A DNA stretch of 7,599 nt, from the NCBI GenBank assembly GCA_002401295.1, contig NVSR01000020.1, positions 1 through 7,599 on the forward strand, written 5' to 3'. Numbering within the stretch: position 1 is the first letter of the stretch; each line of letters begins with the position of its first letter. The notes beneath the pieces are model-generated. The model saw only the letters and a list, made by a program, of their open reading frames with translations. It did not search any database and had not been told where the DNA came from. The DNA is from SAR324 cluster bacterium (lineage in GTDB: Bacteria; SAR324; XYD2-FULL-50-16). Positions 6,910-7,599 of the stretch are shown piece after piece. Made by a program: the position numbers and the translations under genes.

Positions 6910-7158
6910 ATTTTGAGGTTTTGTATCAGCAAAACAAGTAATAATCCCCAAACAAAATAGGGTTACACTCAGAATAGTTCCAGATTTGAGTTCGCTGTCG
7001 TTTGTGACCTACTCCGGCTTCTTTGAAACTCATCACTAATCCGGTGAAGCTCACAATAGCGTGAGGCACTGGCAGGATTTTTTCAAAAAAACGGTCTATT
7101 CAGGAGATTCTCTAGGAACATTCGAGAAATAAGGACCAACATTGACTACAGCGATTGC

Positions 7159-7180
7159 TTCCCACGCTAGTGCGTAAGAA
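7159..7180. repeat. Degenerate copy of the REP-like palindrome
   Basis: TTCCCACGC (7159-7167) faces GCGTAAGAA (7172-7180) with loop TAGT. The left arm is identical to the one at 1073-1081. Seven of nine stem pairs are kept, with two mismatches in the centre. It looks like a decayed member of the same dispersed repeat family. Confidence 0.55.
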
Positions 7181-7280
7181 TGCATGTTGGGCACAGACAT
7201 TATTTTGATGTAAGGTCCCGTAGCTGTTTTTTCAATCTGATATTTTTTGTTTTTCTCTCACTCAAGTACTGACAGTATCA

Positions 7281-7312
7281 ATTGCAAGAATAACTACAAC
7301 TAGCATTGCAAG
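7281..7312. repeat. Direct repeat of ATTGCAAG, 24 bases apart
   Basis: ATTGCAAG occurs at 7281-7288 and 7305-7312, and the bases around the two copies are also similar. Two copies spaced a little over two helical turns apart could be regulator half-sites. The core TTGCAAG recurs in the hairpin at 4457-4464. Eight-base matches are weak evidence. Confidence 0.35.
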
Positions 7313-7540
7313 TATTTTCGAGAGGCAAACTACACTAGCCTATTCTGCGTAAAACGTACCAATGTTTTATGATTTAACCCCTTTGAATTCTTTTGTTTTT
7401 AGTATAAAAAGCTTCAAAATAGATAGCCCTTCATTTTTCTGAAGTATATTCGTGTCAAAAAACAACACAATAAGATCATGCAGGAGGAAGGCTGGACAAT
7501 AATGAGAGAAAAACTCAAACAGAAGTGGTTATTTTTTGAC

Positions 7541-7579
7541 CAAGCGATCAATTTTTGACCATCAAAAATTGATCACTTG
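7541..7579. repeat. Near-perfect 18-bp inverted repeat with a 3-base loop
   Basis: The inner arms GATCAATTTTTGA (7546-7558) and TCAAAAATTGATC (7562-7574) are perfect reverse complements around CCA. The symmetry continues through CAAG (7541-7544) and CTTG (7576-7579), with one mismatch at 7545/7575, for 17 of 18 pairs. The motif TTTTTGACCA also occurs as a direct repeat just to the left (7533-7542, and again at 7552-7561). There is no T-tract after the stem on the plus strand. It may be a terminator of a gene outside the window, a regulator site, or a recombination or element end. Confidence 0.8.
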
Positions 7580-7599
7580 CTGGAAGGATTGACCTTAAG

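Larger units (their letters stand above)
6898..7599. other. Long gene-free region upstream of the idr operon
   Basis: About 700 AT-rich bases contain no reading frame I would defend. The promoter of the leftward operon should lie here, but I could not find a convincing -35/-10 pair or an FNR-type site on the minus strand near 6940-7100. Recognisable elements are a degenerate REP-like palindrome (7159-7180), two ATTGCAAG copies 24 bases apart (7281 and 7305), and a strong inverted repeat at 7541-7579. The next gene to the right is outside the window. Confidence 0.6.

Noticed and set aside
7050..7065. CTCAC/GTGAG inverted repeat in the upstream region
   Set aside because: Five-base arms are expected by chance in a region of this size, and no promoter element sits beside it.
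6940..7100. Possible sigma-70, sigma-54 or FNR-type promoter elements for the operon
   Set aside because: No pair with acceptable spacing and consensus match was found by eye on the minus strand, so no promoter is annotated.
7478..7558. Plus-strand 26-codon frame, with a second ATG at 7502 preceded by GGAGGAAGG
   Set aside because: It is very short, its stop lies inside the inverted repeat, and the peptide resembles nothing I recognise. The purine-rich stretch is about ten bases from the second ATG. Not enough to call a gene.

Overview
The window carries one leftward (minus-strand) gene cluster from a Gram-negative bacterium: two di-haem cytochrome c peroxidase-like proteins, a Tat-exported Rieske iron-sulfur protein, a large molybdopterin oxidoreductase of the arsenite oxidase (AioA) family, and, past a gap, a HEAT-repeat protein that runs off the left edge. 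Taken alone, the Rieske and molybdopterin genes would be annotated as arsenite oxidase aioB-aioA. The two di-haem peroxidase genes directly upstream change that reading. This four-gene set is the hallmark of the dissimilatory iodate reductase cluster idrABP1P2, known from Pseudomonas sp. SCT and Denitromonas. I therefore call the operon idrP2-idrP1-idrB-idrA in transcription order. The symbols P1 and P2 are assigned only by distance from idrB.

Layout from the operon's 5' end (right) to its 3' end (left): 6898-7599 is about 700 bases of AT-rich DNA with no credible gene and several repeats. idrP2 (5722-6897) encodes a probable lipoprotein. idrP1 (4518-5669) encodes a periplasmic di-haem protein. 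A 151-base gap holds an inverted repeat. idrB (3803-4366) has a twin-arginine signal. idrA (1118-3793) starts 9 bases after the idrB stop codon. A 218-base gap with three inverted repeats follows, then the HEAT-repeat gene (899 to beyond base 1). All five genes point the same way.

Likely joint function, following the published iodate-respiration model: IdrB and IdrA form a periplasmic heterodimer, and IdrA, which has no export signal, probably crosses the membrane folded together with IdrB. Electrons pass through the Rieske 2Fe-2S centre and the IdrA Fe-S cluster to the molybdenum site, where iodate is reduced. The two di-haem proteins are thought to remove the peroxide formed. The substrate is inferred from gene content and active-site differences from AioA; the sequence does not show it directly.

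Organism: signal peptides, a probable lipoprotein, periplasmic c-type cytochromes and a Tat substrate point to a Gram-negative bacterium of moderate GC. A palindrome of the TTCCCACGC...GCGTGGGAA type is common in many gammaproteobacteria but also occurs elsewhere, so a gammaproteobacterium is only a weak guess. The iodate-reductase cluster is known to move horizontally, which further limits what it says about taxonomy.
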